DNA of 64,000 nucleotides. It comes from Lepidodermella squamata. Taxonomy: Eukaryota > Gastrotricha. Numbering within the stretch: position 1 is the first letter of the stretch; every line of letters begins with the position of its first letter. Location of the stretch: the NCBI GenBank assembly GCA_047495785.1, contig JBLDXI010000054.1, positions 1,674,001 to 1,738,000 on the forward strand, given 5' to 3'. A program made the translations under genes and the position numbers. Positions 20,140-31,969 of this stretch are shown here, piece after piece. Under the pieces are notes generated by a model. It made no database searches and was not told the origin of the DNA. It saw only the letters and a program-made list of their open reading frames with translations.

Positions 20140-22762
20140 TTATCTGGAAGGGTTTTTATAGGTAACAGTTGATGCAGCAACTTTGATAATTACCCCTCTT
20201 TGCGGGAATCTTGAGCGGAAATTGATAAGCAATGTCGGCGCTATGTTGTTCATATTGTAAAAAATAGAGAAACAAGATGCGACAGTCATGTTGTAGCGAT
20301 TGGGGGCCATCACGCCTATCAGCACACCTGCGAAAACTAACGGAATCGATGCGAAGAAACTTCGCACAAAAACGATTTGATCGCGATTTTTCAAACAACT
20401 GCGGATCCTGCAAGCTAACAGTGTGCACCGTATATGGGATAGCAGAAGGCTAAAAACAAGAAAAGCTAGTGGAGTAATGGAGCTGGGAGATGTTTCGAGT
20501 TGACAATAGAGGTAAAATGGGGATATTACAACGCTGGCATCAGTTAAGCTCATTATAGATCCTTGGTTTGACGAGGAGACTAGAATATTAGGTGAGAGTG
20601 AGAAGATTAAAAGAGCAATATTTATAATGGGCCAAGAAGTGATGAGAATCATCCTTCTTACTTTCTGATTTCTAAACATTTCTAAGCTTGGTGATTTAGC
20701 ATGCAAAGTTTTCCTCTTATGAGACTTCATCTTGTGGTCTATGTTCACTTGAGGCGTAGGCGAAATTTTTGAGCCATTAGTTGCCCTGAGGTCGAGCTTA
20801 TTAGGGCGCAAGATTTTTTTAGGTTTGCATCTGAGATCTCGAAGCCTTAGATAAATGCCCATCAGTGATAAAATAAATCCTATCCCATTCACAAGTCCAA
20901 AGGCATTGCAACGAATCAGCGTACAAAACTCACTATCAGGAAAGTAAGGCAAAGCGTAAACGTTAGCACCTAAAATCAAACAGCCAGACCAGCAAATGGC
21001 ATCAGACAATTTTAGATTCAACTCTGACGGAAGGTTGAGTAGGGCTGATCGCTTGAGCGTAGCCAGAATTAGCACAGAAAGGCTCAAAACATTCATGACA
21101 GATCCCACAGCAACCATAGTTATATAGCCTCCTTTTGAAATCATGGAAATTTGGGGTCTGATAATTCGTAACGAGGCTCTGGGAGCGTGTCCATTTGCTG
21201 TCCGCCATTTAATGTTCTCTAATATCAGCTTCATCGGAGGGTTTTCGCTTGATCGATAAATTCCGACCAGCGTCTCATACTGTTGTCCATTTTCAACTCG
21301 CATTTGAGATAACTTGATAGGACTGTGACCGAGCGAGTTGACAGTTGTCGATTCTTCAAATTTGTATTCGCCCTGATGTCCGTAAACCTTCGATGAAGCG
21401 TACAGGCCCTGCATCAACAAGTCTGAGACGCTACGAGACGGAATTTCCGATTTTGAAACAGCTAAATCTGATAGGGTTAGGTTTCCTGTGAACATGAATT
21501 TGAAAACATTGACTGTCATGCACATTGATACAACCCTACTTTCATTCAGAATATTCTCGGTTGAGTTGAGCAAATAGGCAATTAGAATGGTTAAATCGTA
21601 GTAATACAGCGATCTCCTCGTAATGATTGGCATCAGTTTATCAGGCTCGATTATCCGGCTTGTAATCTCGCTGATCAAAGCCTGCCTAGTCAAACCAGTT
21701 GAATCAGGCCTGTCATCGAAAGAATTACCGAAAAAGATGGAGCTTCGAATTACCTGTTGAACACAGAATAATAGCAAATTTTCCGGGGACAATTTTGTGT
21801 ACCTCGGCTAGCATATCCATTGTACACCAACTTTGGACATATGTAGGGATCCTAGCTGCCATCGATAAGCCAGACCAACCGGGGAAGAATGTCACATAGT
21901 TTGGCCCGTAGAATCCAAATCGATACAGCCAACAAGCCATTGAGGGGCCAGAATCTCCACTGATAACAATGATTCTAGGCTCATATTGCCTCATCTCCGT
22001 GAAGGTCTGATTCATTTCGATCCAGTCGTTGGACATGTATTGGACCTTACCGTACCAAGCTAAGGAAATGTTGCGGGACTCGAGTGTTTCGATGAAAGCA
22101 GCTTCGATACTATTTTGGAAGGATTGCAGCTCTCCGATAGCTGCGACTCGCTTCCATCCAATAGCTTCAATGAAATAGGCCAGGGAAATGTAGTTCAGCT
22201 CAGACCGTTCACCGATTCCAAAGAAAGACCTGTATCGTTCTCTATTTCGAAACAAAGCAGCTGTTTGTTGTAGAAAATTGACGTAAATGAAATCGTAGTA
22301 TTTCACCGCTTCCCCAATCACCCGCTGGGCTATTGGGGCACACATTTCCGCGAAAGCGATGGGCAGCAGTACTTCGCTCCGAGGATCCTCTAAGTCTCTT
22401 AAGCGGCGATTGATAGCAGAGATGGCGTACCCATCGTCACACTTGTAGTCCAAAAGCTCTACAGCGACTTCATAGCCAGGTAACCAGTTATCATTCAGTC
22501 TCATCCTTTCCAGGGCGATTTCGATTGGCTTGACTGCAGCAGGGCCATAGGTCAAAAAGGTCCCACCGTAGTTCACGAAAGCCAATACGGTGATAAGTTT
22601 AGTCCTGTTGGGGTTGGATCCGAATCCTGTTGGAACAGCGAACTCCGGCATAGGGGAATCGATTGATTGTTTCAAGCCGGCTTTGGAATGGCCGAGGATA
22701 AAACTGATATTTTCGCCTGATGCGAGTGCCATTGCACATGTTAGAATTATCAGCCTCATCAT
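20140..22762 (-). CDS. Class C (GABA-B-like) G protein-coupled receptor, subfamily 1
   Basis: Two exons on the minus strand: 21803-22762 and 20140-21753, separated by a 49-nt intron (GTACAC...TTCAACAG); 857 aa. A signal peptide (MMRLIILTCAMALASG) is followed by a bilobed periplasmic-binding-like ligand domain to about residue 490 (LPGYEVAVELLDYKCDDGYA early; IGWKRVAAIGE in lobe 2). Seven membrane segments start at about 528 (YITMVAVGSVMNVLSLSVL). No Cys-rich domain links the two parts, the GABA-B-type arrangement. The ligand is unknown. The gene is head to head with a subfamily 2 receptor 670 bp away. Its closest relative in the window is the partial gene at 61453-64000, which has more introns. 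Confidence 0.85.
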
Positions 22763-23432
22763 TGTCCACTCACACTTTGCAGAATGTCATCCGTGAGTTC
22801 AATCAGACGACTTGATGATCTATCCGAGATTTATTGAAGCTTAAAATGCTAATTGAAAGCGACAGCGTGATAATCGGTTACAGAGACGATAGGCATTCTG
22901 TGTACATCTTTGAATTTACAGGAATTTTGCAGAATGAAAAGTAGCTGACTTTTTCTTGAATTTGAACCTTAATAAGCGACCTTTACTTCAAAGAGTCTTG
23001 TGTCTTGCGTATTGCGTACGGCATGGGGACGACTTGCCCACAACAGTTTTCAATCAAGTCAGATCCCGAGCATAATCACTGGACAGAAGCTAAAACTCGA
23101 TCTTCAAATATCCTATCCCCATGCTGTTTGCCGTTAAGTCTCCTTTCCCAATCATTTTTTCGTTTCCTTCAAAAAAGAACTGAATAAGATGGGCTTGGAA
23201 TTAGCAGTTTGCTCGAGAATTAAAACAAATTCCTCTCACCTTATAACAACGATCAATTCAAGTTATACCCGGATCAACGCAAATTTGCAAACTGATCACA
23301 TTATTTCCTAAGACGAATAAACTTACATCAAAGGGGCGGATGCTTTCAGGGATGATATTCGACCGCAGCGTCACTTAACTTGATCGCAGCTTCGGAGAGC
23401 AAATATTCCTCGAAATTGTAGCATTCGATAAA
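22763..23432. promoter_or_regulatory. Divergent promoter region between two class C receptors
   Basis: 670 bp between opposite start codons hold both promoters. No TATA box stands out. The last bases before 23433 resemble those before 44024 (attcgataaaatgttc against atttgatagaatgttc), as expected for duplicated genes. Confidence 0.4.
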
Positions 23433-25820
23433 ATGTTCACGATAATTATCGCAAGTCTGCTTTTAACTCTACAAAGCCATGTTCATAGTGAGAAATCGAA
23501 TACCCTGTCCATGCTGGTTCTAGCAACATTCACCGGCACTGAACCTAGGGATTCGAAGATATGCCAGGCATCCATGGAACTTGTCATAGATCTAGCGAAC
23601 AATCGATCGGACTTTCTACCAAACTATGCCATCAAAGCTTCTTACCGCGACGAAACCCCATTGAGTGTCCGTTCTACTCGCCATCTTGTCGAATTCAACC
23701 GTTTTTTCGAGGAAAATCCACAGGATTCAGCAATAAAATCTCCGATGATGGTCGGACCCAGGCTAACAGATGGGTGTAAAAGGGTTGCTTCAATGATCCA
23801 TCTATATGACATGGCAGCAATTGGAACAGGGTGTTTAGCTCCATTTTTCACTGCTAGGCGAGATATCTACCCGAATTTCTACCGGGTAACCTCAAGTGGA
23901 GAAGCTGCTCTATATGCTAGAATTCTCCTCATCCAGCAGATTGGTAAATGGAAGAAAATTGCGATTTTCACTAACACGAACAATGTCATGGACTACTCGC
24001 TGGCTTCAATGACTCAGACTCTGGCCAATCGAGCTGGTCTAGAGGTTTTGTGGTTCGATATTGTCTACGAAACTACAGCAGCTAGAGTTGCACCTCTGAA
24101 AGAGAGTGATGCCAGAATCATTGTAGTTGACATTGGAATGCCAGGAGGAATGCAAACCTTTTTATGCGAAGCTTATCATTTGGGCATAACTGGCAACCGC
24201 TACGTCTTTCTCGCTCAGTCTAACGTGTTCTCATCACCATCAACCCTCCCAGAGAAACTGAATGATCGATGCACCAGGCAGATTTTGACAAAGCAAATAG
24301 AGTCGACGTTCTGGGTGGGCGCGATCAGTGAGACAAACCTGAATAATGGGAAAACAATACTAGGCTACGACCTCCCGATTTTCGAGCGAATGTTGGATGA
24401 AAAAACAAACAAGTCTCGAACCCCGGACTACTCGGAACGGCACAGATGTAGCGACAACATGCTACAGGCCCTAGTAGCTCTAGATCAGACCGAGAGAAGA
24501 CTGCTGTCTCTAAACATGACTTTAAAAGACATGAAAACAAATCCTCGACAAGTTATGCAGATTTTGAATTCAAGCGTAGCTGCCACCGATTTCGTTTCAC
24601 TACGAGTTGGGAGAAATAAGTACTCTTCCCGCTCAGAATTTGACGACGAGCCCCAGGCAATATCACAATGGTCGGCACAATTTGGTTACCGTCAAATGTT
24701 CATAGTCCACCATGACTCCGAGGCTCGATTTGATGATTTAGCAAGCTATCGATTAGTCAAGCTGGCGGAAGTCGAATGGCGTACGTCCGACAGCGCCCCG
24801 CCTCGTGACACACCCTCCATCCGGGTTCATTATGAAAAATTCCCGGAAGGTGTTTCTGTCTTTATCTTTTGCGTGACTGGGGTTGCGATTTCATCTCAAA
24901 TTTGTCTAATTTATTTCCTGATTTCAAACAATGTCAAGAAGCGTCATAACATTTCGCTCCCACTTACCCAATGTTTCCTGTTATTCGGCTGCATTTTTGT
25001 AAATTTGAGCGCTATCTTTGTAGCCCTGGGAGCATACCCTGGATTCTCGTGGCAATATTGCATTGCTCGAATTATTCTCGCCAACTTGGGATTTGGGATC
25101 CTAAATGGAGGCCTCCTCGGTCTAGCTTTGCTGCCTATTGAGAGGTCGAATGAAGCTAATGTAGAGGGAACAATCGTATCCTCAAATCATGGTTCCAATA
25201 CCACGAATCGACTGACCGGGGCTAGGAGGAGAAATCTAGTCAGGGCTAGCCAGCCGGCAGGGGTATTGCAAGTTTTTGGGGCTAAAATCACATTAAAATC
25301 CTCAAGGAGGAAGGAATGTTTTGTGATCTCATTCGCTTTGGCTGTTAGTGCCATACTGGCTATCCTCATGATAATTTCCATGAGTTCCACTGCAACGCTG
25401 GGATTTGAAACGAGGAATATCAGGCAGTTTTACGACGTCGAAGAGGATTTGATCCATCAGGATAACATCACAGCCTGTGCGAACGAAGATAATTGGCTGA
25501 TATCATACACTGCGCTTCAGTTAATACTGCTAGGGATGGCTATCCTTGTAGCTTTCAAAAGGTTGAAAAGCTTGAAACTCGTGAGATCTGGAGTTCTGAA
25601 TTCAGCAGCTCGACATGTTTGGTTGGTACTTGCTAATAACTTTACATTAACAGGCGCTTGTCTACTGGTCATCATTGCCTTGAGAAACCAAATTCTTGGG
25701 GAAATTGCGGCTTGTATCGGGATGCTTTTAACGGTTCAAATTTCGTTCGGCATCATCGGCAGCAATTCGTATCAAGCTATCAGACATCGTAACAGCCATG
25801 TTAGTCAATCAGCGGAATAA
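23433..25820 (+). CDS. Class C (GABA-B-like) G protein-coupled receptor, subfamily 2, copy A
   Basis: One uninterrupted exon, 795 aa. Signal peptide MFTIIIASLLLTLQSHVHS, then a Venus-flytrap ligand domain: LSMLVLATFTGTEPRDSKIC, LPNYAIKASYRDE, MVGPRLTDGCKRVASM and FYRVTSS, close in layout to GABA-B subunits. The first membrane segment is at about 473-497 (GVSVFIFCVTGVAISSQICL) and the last ends in QISFGIIGSNSYQAI. There is no Cys-rich linker domain. A very similar gene lies 20 kb away at 44024; both lack introns, while subfamily 1 has them. It presumably couples an extracellular small molecule to a G protein, possibly as a dimer. AATAAA at about 25963. Confidence 0.88.
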   Translation: MFTIIIASLLLTLQSHVHSEKSNTLSMLVLATFTGTEPRDSKICQASMELVIDLANNRSDFLPNYAIKASYRDETPLSVRSTRHLVEFNRFFEENPQDSAIKSPMMVGPRLTDGCKRVASMIHLYDMAAIGTGCLAPFFTARRDIYPNFYRVTSSGEAALYARILLIQQIGKWKKIAIFTNTNNVMDYSLASMTQTLANRAGLEVLWFDIVYETTAARVAPLKESDARIIVVDIGMPGGMQTFLCEAYHLGITGNRYVFLAQSNVFSSPSTLPEKLNDRCTRQILTKQIESTFWVGAISETNLNNGKTILGYDLPIFERMLDEKTNKSRTPDYSERHRCSDNMLQALVALDQTERRLLSLNMTLKDMKTNPRQVMQILNSSVAATDFVSLRVGRNKYSSRSEFDDEPQAISQWSAQFGYRQMFIVHHDSEARFDDLASYRLVKLAEVEWRTSDSAPPRDTPSIRVHYEKFPEGVSVFIFCVTGVAISSQICLIYFLISNNVKKRHNISLPLTQCFLLFGCIFVNLSAIFVALGAYPGFSWQYCIARIILANLGFGILNGGLLGLALLPIERSNEANVEGTIVSSNHGSNTTNRLTGARRRNLVRASQPAGVLQVFGAKITLKSSRRKECFVISFALAVSAILAILMIISMSSTATLGFETRNIRQFYDVEEDLIHQDNITACANEDNWLISYTALQLILLGMAILVAFKRLKSLKLVRSGVLNSAARHVWLVLANNFTLTGACLLVIIALRNQILGEIAACIGMLLTVQISFGIIGSNSYQAIRHRNSHVSQSAE

Positions 25821-25999
25821 AAATGTCCAATCTACATCGTACGAGATTTGAAGCTTTGATAGGTCAATACAGGAAGCAAGAACTTTTATCGTTATATCTA
25901 TTATATTCTCACACTATTATATTCATTTTCAGCCCCTCAAATTCGCGATGAGTTTACGATAAATAAAACGAAAAAATTGAATTTCTGCTAAATCCAATG

Positions 26000-26512
26000 A
26001 GCGCAAAACATAGGCCTCAAGCTTAGAACCGGAGGTGCTATCACAGTGTGGGAAGTTGGACCCGGTAGCTGAGGTGTTTTCTACTTATTTTCCAGGACCC
26101 AGGAAGAAACCAAACGGTGGTTTTTTCAGTCTTTCTCTGATTGGAGTCCCGGAGCTGGGAGTGTTGCACCACTGTACTTCGTACCCTGTGTTATCATCCT
26201 TTTATCGAACAAAACTGCCGAAACAGCAATATCCCCCAATATTCCTCTGCTAATGTTGGTGCAATATGAAATCCGAGCTGCTCTTTGTCGAATTTTATAA
26301 ACCCCAAGTTGTATCCAGAATTTAATAACCGACCTAGTGTAATTTGAAATCCCCGGAATTTGATATCCCTCTACCCCTACGACATATTCATCATAGCGAA
26401 TGAAGCATTTGCCATAGCAAATGCAGCTGTCAGAATTAGAAAATCTTTGCGAACTCAAGTGGACAGTAGACCGGGACGCTGAGGGCGTTGGAAATGTTAA
26501 TGCCTAGCGATC
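26000..26512 (-). pseudogene. Fragments of a 7TM receptor
   Basis: Two stretches match the neighbouring gene at 26587-27778 in nucleotide sequence and orientation. About 26005-26045 (ggcctcaagcttagaac) corresponds to the TM7 end, and 26400-26505 (aaaatctttgcgaactca ... gctgagggcgttggaaatg) to the TM1-TM2 loop. The material between is shortened and scrambled. This is a dead, internally deleted duplicate just downstream of the intact gene. Confidence 0.65.
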
Positions 26513-26586
26513 AACATCGGATGATACGGAGTTGTTTTATTACGAATTTTTTATTTTTTTTTACGTGGTTCCCATGGTGAATTACG

Positions 26587-27778
26587 TCATCTTTCGATCG
26601 GGATTTCGCGATGATAATGTAACTTCTCAGCCATCTCGGTGACAAAACCTGGCCTCAGGCTTAGAATAGGAGGCGCAATAACCATTTCTAACATGAGCGC
26701 CAATACAGCACATTTACAAAATTCCGAAGTCAAGAGACTTGGCCCGGAAGAGTCATGAAGTGCAAGCATGAAAAAAGTCCACATGATAGGGGTGTGAAAT
26801 AGGGCGAAGAGAAGAAACGATACAAGGCACTGCTTTGCGATGAATTCTTCTCGAACAAGCCAATGAGCCTCCCTAAGTCTCAGTCCTAACGATTTCACAA
26901 CTGGAACCATTCTTGAGATAATATCAGAATCGGTTATTGATGAGTGGCTTTGATGCGTAGTCGTCATAACATGCGAAAAAGCATTGGTCCGCCTCACTCC
27001 ACGAATTATTTTGAAAAGAAGCCTGAAAAAAACAGGATTGTTTTCTGGTTAACTTGCAATAATTGACTTACCAATAATTATATGCGAGAACGAACCCGGG
27101 CACAAATGCGAGGCTAAAAATGACGATGATACGAAGTGTTGCGCTATCAGTAGGTCCAATCTTATAATCGAAAGGTGAGCAAATCGGGACTAATTCGGTC
27201 ACGTTCATTCCATTCGGATTAGGAACAAGCTGCAGACTCTGGCCGTAAGGATAAATGGTTACAGGGGCAAAAACAGCAATTTCGACGAGAAGTAACCCGA
27301 AGGCTGAAATCAAGGCCATTCTAATGGGGTTTCTCGAGTTCGATAGCCTGCTTGAGATGCAAATTCGGCGTTCGTAGCTTATCAACATCATTACGCCCAG
27401 GCTGTAAGCCCCTGTTAGGTAATTAAGGCAAGAAATGATTTTGCAAGCGTTGTCGCCAAATTCCCATTTCCCGCTGTTTGTAGTCGTAGCCAGTAAGGTT
27501 GTGTAGATTGCTCCGAAACCAGCATTTGTAACAGCCAAAACTGTAACAAGAACTATGAAATCTTTGCGAACTCTACGTTTGTAGTAGACTATGACGCTGA
27601 AGGCGTTGGAAATGCAAATGCACGCCGATAGAAGTAAGGATAATAGTGTGAAGTTCAGTCGAGTTTGATAGGAGTCTATCGGGGAGTTGTAAATTCCAAT
27701 GAACCACAGCCGTGACTTATCATAGCCCAGATCCGGCAGTGTAGCTGATACCCAGGCTGACTGGGCTGAAGTGGTCAT
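26587..27778 (-). CDS. Rhodopsin-like 7TM receptor of the cluster family
   Basis: Exons 27072-27778 and 26587-27022 on the minus strand; 49-nt intron, phase 2, inside the Trp codon of the invariant YNYW; 380 aa. The N-terminus SAWVSATLPDLGYDKSRLWF carries the family signature. TM3 ends with MLISYERRICIS, in the position of the class A DRY box. TM4 is followed by IYPYG, and a Cys in ECL2 (VPICSPFD) can pair with the TM3 Cys. TM6 begins after AKQCLVSF, and TM7 ends with a Pro-x4-LRPGF motif in the NPxxY position. It is a probable plasma-membrane receptor; ligand unknown. It is nearer to the intronless members in loop sequence (IYNSPIDSYQTRL) but keeps the intron. Confidence 0.82.
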
Positions 27779-28239
27779 TGCTTTGTAAGTAACTAAGAGC
27801 GTTGCCCTCGAGTATAGCTTTGATTTTAACCTCGAATTGTATTCATTTTTAGTTTTTAATCATGAAACCGCATAATAAAACATGAGTAGTACACAGACGA
27901 ATGAATTACTTTATTAGCTAATTCCCATCATCCTAAAAAATATCTATAAAGAATACGAGGGGATCGATACTTCAGGATCAGAATTTCAAATCCTCCGGAA
28001 AATCAGTTTAAAATGTCGGAGCGAACTATATCCCTTAAGCTCACCGCTGCCGGATAAGTGATATGTCCGATACTAGATCACAGACGGCACGGTACGAAGT
28101 GTGAATTCAAAAGGAATTGAAAGTCAGCTGACGGGTACGAACTTGTCTAAAACTGGAGAGTCAGGTTTTATCGACAGAGTAGCAGAAAATTTGATTCACT
28201 CTAGCAAGGTGTCCGACGAGCCATTCTCATAGGACACTA
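27779..28239. other. Receptor 5' flank and spacer
   Basis: Upstream region of the minus-strand receptor. No repeat of the promoter blocks seen at other members was found here. Confidence 0.4.
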
Positions 28240-29000
28240 CTGTGTCCCACCAGACGAAAAGTTTGGGAACCGCTGCATTCACCATCAGGCTGTTGTTGCC
28301 CAGCCATTTACTGACCTTATCGATATCAATTTGTAACTTGTTTAGGGCAACTGATAGATCGCGGGCGGCACAGTGGTCGCGGCGATGTCGTTCACGTAGC
28401 TGGTAAATAAAAGCGGGCCAATGATGCTACGTTGTGAGACACCACACGATTTTCTTTTCTGACGAAATAGAGCCATTCAATTTTGTGATTTGATATCTTT
28501 CAGAAAGAAAATTTCCCATTAGCTTTACGGCGTGATCATCAAAACCAGCGTTTGTCGAAGAAGCTTCAATACACAACGGGTGTAGCGTGTCAAATGCTTT
28601 TGACAGATCAATTGATACGGCTGCGACTTTCATATTTTTGTCCAGTCCCAGGCGCCAGTCTTTGAGCAGGCAGGTGTCGCATAAGTGATATCGCCTGAAT
28701 CCAAACTGACTGGGCGAAAAGAAGCGTGTTATTTGTAGATTTTAGATGAGACTTGATCTGCGATCTGCTCGACAATGACCCTTTCAAAGGTTCGAACAAT
28801 CGGTGAAAGGATCGATAAAGGTCAGTGGTTGCTGACTTCGTTAAAAGGGCTGCTTTTGTGTAAAGGAGTAACAACCGCCGTTTTCCACACACGGGGAATA
28901 TTTCCTTCGAATAAAATCCTGTTTAATAAAGACCCGAGATGCCAAGAGATAGCTCGTTTCGATAATTCCGGAATGTAGTCAAACCCAGTCGTTGCCATTG
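28240..29000 (-). mobile_element. Non-LTR retrotransposon (LINE) reverse transcriptase remnant
   Basis: Reading across frames on the minus strand gives conserved reverse transcriptase blocks in order: GNIPRVWKTAVVTPLH, LSILSPIVRTFERVIVEQI, AVSIDLSKAFDTLHPL with AGFDDHAVKLMGNFLS, then SQRSIIGPLLF and KWLGNNSLMVN. Several frameshifts and stops separate them. The catalytic YxDD-type region is damaged. It is too decayed for a clade, though the blocks resemble the Jockey/CR1 group. It lies between two receptor genes. Confidence 0.8.
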
Positions 29001-29991
29001 GTTCCTTGGATCTGGCCCGGCTTCGGCTACTAGATTTCGATACTTTTTCTGTTAACCTTACGTTGATTCCTTTGCTTTGTTCTCAAATTTTGCTGGAACA
29101 CAGCCTTCAGGAATCTTCGTCTCTGAAATCATGATAACGTCCAGTCGCATAACCTTAGCATATTTAGAGAGCCGTATGGCCGGGAAAAAAATTCAACGAT
29201 TTCAAATACGTGCCATGGTCGTCAAGGACGCTCCCAGTCGTGTAAGTCCATTTGTCACACGCATATAGACATAATTTATGCCGCGTGCCGTGTTAAAAGC
29301 AATCGTTTTTGAATTTGTCCCGTGTCCTGGGTCGAATTTGAAAAATTGAACTGACCTGAGACATTCGATTGCCGATAAATCGGTTGCCGAAAACAGGGCT
29401 CGAGCACCGAAGTAGACCGAAGCAGAGAGCACAATCGACACCGTCGAACTCGCATTGTTGAAAGACGATTTTATAAAGTAAACTGCTGTGGAACGCCACG
29501 AGCTAATAATTATTCCTTAAAAAATCTCAGAAAATTTAATATTCAATCGCATTCAAAATCAAAAACTGAGATTCACCAGCAAGGAATTGTTTGCTAGCCA
29601 AGAACAGACACGATTCATTACCTGTTGCAGCACTCGTTCACGTTCTTGCTCGCAACATACTTCGCTAAAACTGTGCTGAGCTGGTGTAAGGAACTTTGAG
29701 AGAGGAACCTTTAGCTGAGCAGCTAATTTCTAGATATCGGAATACTAGATCAGAAGTTCGCTTCGTTGGGCGATGCGTCACGTCACCTTCCTGTCTAGTT
29801 GAATCGGCAAAGCTCTAAAATCTGTGATTTAAAATTTCAAAAATCAGCGGGAACAGGAAAGCGTGACAGTTGCATCCGCTTGAGTGGAATGGCATGCTCC
29901 GATTTCATTCTCAAATTCATTTGCAGATCTGCGATAACATTAATATTTGTGACTTCTCGAAAGTTTAAACTTCAGCTTTATACATTTTAAA
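29001..29991. promoter_or_regulatory. Spacer and 5' flank of the receptor at 29992
   Basis: At 29857-29891 there is a block with GGAAAGCGTGACAGT and GCATCCGCTTGAGTGG, about 100-135 bp before the ATG. A near copy lies before 34094 (33978-34015), and the GCATCCGCTT core also lies before 36980 (about 36850). This is a probable shared promoter element. Confidence 0.45.
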
Positions 29992-31196
29992 ATGAACACG
30001 TCTGCAGATTCATCATGGATTTTCGCAGTAATACCCGGCCGCGGATTCGACAGTGGTAGGTATTGGTTTATAGCTGCCTACAATTCGCCCTTTCAGCCGT
30101 TTTCCGAACGCCTAACGTATACATTGGTATACTTGTTCATCGCCATCGCAGTTTGTATTTCAAACGTTGTCAATGTCTACATTTATTGGAGGCGATGTGT
30201 TAGGCGTGATTTTCTAATTCTCGTCATGCTTCTCGGCATCTCCAACTCTTGGTTCTGTATTGATTATACAATTCTCATGGCGATGACCACTCCAAACGGC
30301 CAATTTGAGGGCAGTGATTTGACCTGCCTAATGCTGAGCTGGGGCTATTACATCGCCTGTGGCTACAGTCAGTGCGTGTGCATGCTCATAAGCTATGAGC
30401 GACGTATCTGCATCTCGCGAGCTCTGCCTACATCGGGCATGAATTTGAAACGGACCTTGCTTTCAGCCGCAATTATGCTGGTTTATGTCTTACTTACCGC
30501 CTTCCCTGTTTCGCTGTATCCCTACGGCTTCAGTCGCAAGATGCTACCGATTAATGAGAATGGAACTGAGTTCGCTGCGTTCTGCGCATCATTCGAGTAT
30601 AAACTTGCGAATGGTCTCGATACTTCGATACTTCGACCGTTGGCTTTTCTCGCTACCGCTTCTCTTTCACAAGGCTTCCTTGCCTACAATTATTGGTTAG
30701 AATTTTTTACTAATGCTGAATACATTTTCTTTCATGTTCTGATTATTTCAGGGTAATTTTCAAAACCATGTCACGTTATCGTAAACCTGCTCGGGATGCG
30801 AACAACGCACCATCCGTTTCAGCATTAAAGATTTCTAATGAAAAGGTTATACCCGCAAAGGGTAACTCAGTCGTACCTGTTTCGTTGTTTTCAAATCAGC
30901 AAGCTCAATGGCTTGCTCGAGAGATGTTTCTGGCAAAGCAATCATTCGCTTCATTCGTCATATTGACAATTTCATTTTTGCCAGGGACCGTAGTTATGGT
31001 AGCGAGCAATCTATTCGACAGCGTGGGCCCGAAATTACTGACTTCGGATGTTTTAAGGTCGTCAGCTATTGCGCTGATGTTACAAATGATGGTCATACCC
31101 ATAATGCAATCGTTGCGACCTGGTTTCACCAATGAATTGGCCTCTAAATATGCTGATTCAAGAAAGGTCATAATGCGTTTCATCAGGCGTAATTAG
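29992..31196 (+). CDS. Rhodopsin-like 7TM receptor of the cluster family
   Basis: Exons 29992-30695 and 30752-31196, intron 56 nt (donor GTTAGA, acceptor TTTCAG), phase 2 in the YNYW Trp; 382 aa. The family N-terminus SADSSWIFAVIPGRGFDSGR precedes TM1. Other signatures are RRDFLILVMLLGISNSW (TM2), CMLISYERRICIS (TM3 end), SLYPYG (after TM4), FAAFCASFE (ECL2 Cys) and PIMQSLRPGFT (TM7 end). ICL3 is long, Ser/Lys-rich, and its second half AQWLAREMFLAKQSF is conserved. The GTTAGA donor is weak. The exon 1 second half and exon 2 are nearly the same as at 36980 and 49530. Confidence 0.85.
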
Positions 31197-31969
31197 CTCG
31201 ATCTCGGAATAGTGGCTGCAATAAATTTCAGCCATTTGACGTAGATAGAACGCCGCACTCGGAGCACTCGAATATGCTGATTCGAGAAAGGCCATAGCGT
31301 AGTTCCTCAAAGGCCGAATTAGCTCGATCTCGAAATTGTAAAAATTGACTGTTGATTGAGTAATATAAACATTTTCGTAGCAATAAGAAACCTGAGTATT
31401 GAGGAAGTGCAGTGGCTTAGAAGTGTTTTCGAATGCTTGCGACCTGACATAGTGCGTTGAGTTTGTATCCCGCCATACAAAGTGACACGTTGGCGTTATA
31501 ATGCATGCTTGAATATTCTGAATAAATTGCCTTTTGTTAGGGTCAATTCAAAAAAAGTAACACAAGTGTTTTGTTAATTTTGAGAGGTTGTGGAGCATGT
31601 TTTAGTAAGAAATTTTCAAAATTTTCTCGCTTCGCTCGGCTATAATAAGTCAAAATGACCAGTCATTTTGGCAAATACAGCAAAAAAACTTTTTCCATCC
31701 CCGGCAGCTCCGGGATCGAAGATCGCACCCTGAATCGATCGACACTATACGCAAGTCATGAACTGCAGTAAAATAAAAAAACACCTAGGTGCTGGTTCCT
31801 CCGCGACTTGAACTATTGCAGATTATATTGGCTCAAAGCTTGGTTGACTACTTGAAAATGGCCTGAGGTTCATTTCAAGAAATAGAGGACACAAAGGCAA
31901 ATACATGTTTACCTGTCGTACATTTTTTATCTCTTGCATGGAATTTATATTCAATTTAATTGTGTTAAA
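31197..31969. other. Spacer with a duplicated receptor 3' end
   Basis: 31271-31338 repeats the last coding bases and 3' flank of a receptor gene (aatatgctgattcgagaaag ... agctcgatctcgaaattg), closest to 38143-38206. A 9-bp perfect inverted repeat (CAAAATGAC CA GTCATTTTG) lies near 31653-31672. Confidence 0.55.

Noticed and set aside
29202-29441. Minus-strand 79-aa frame as a further LINE domain
   Set aside because: It lies upstream of the reverse transcriptase remnant but shows no conserved block I can name.
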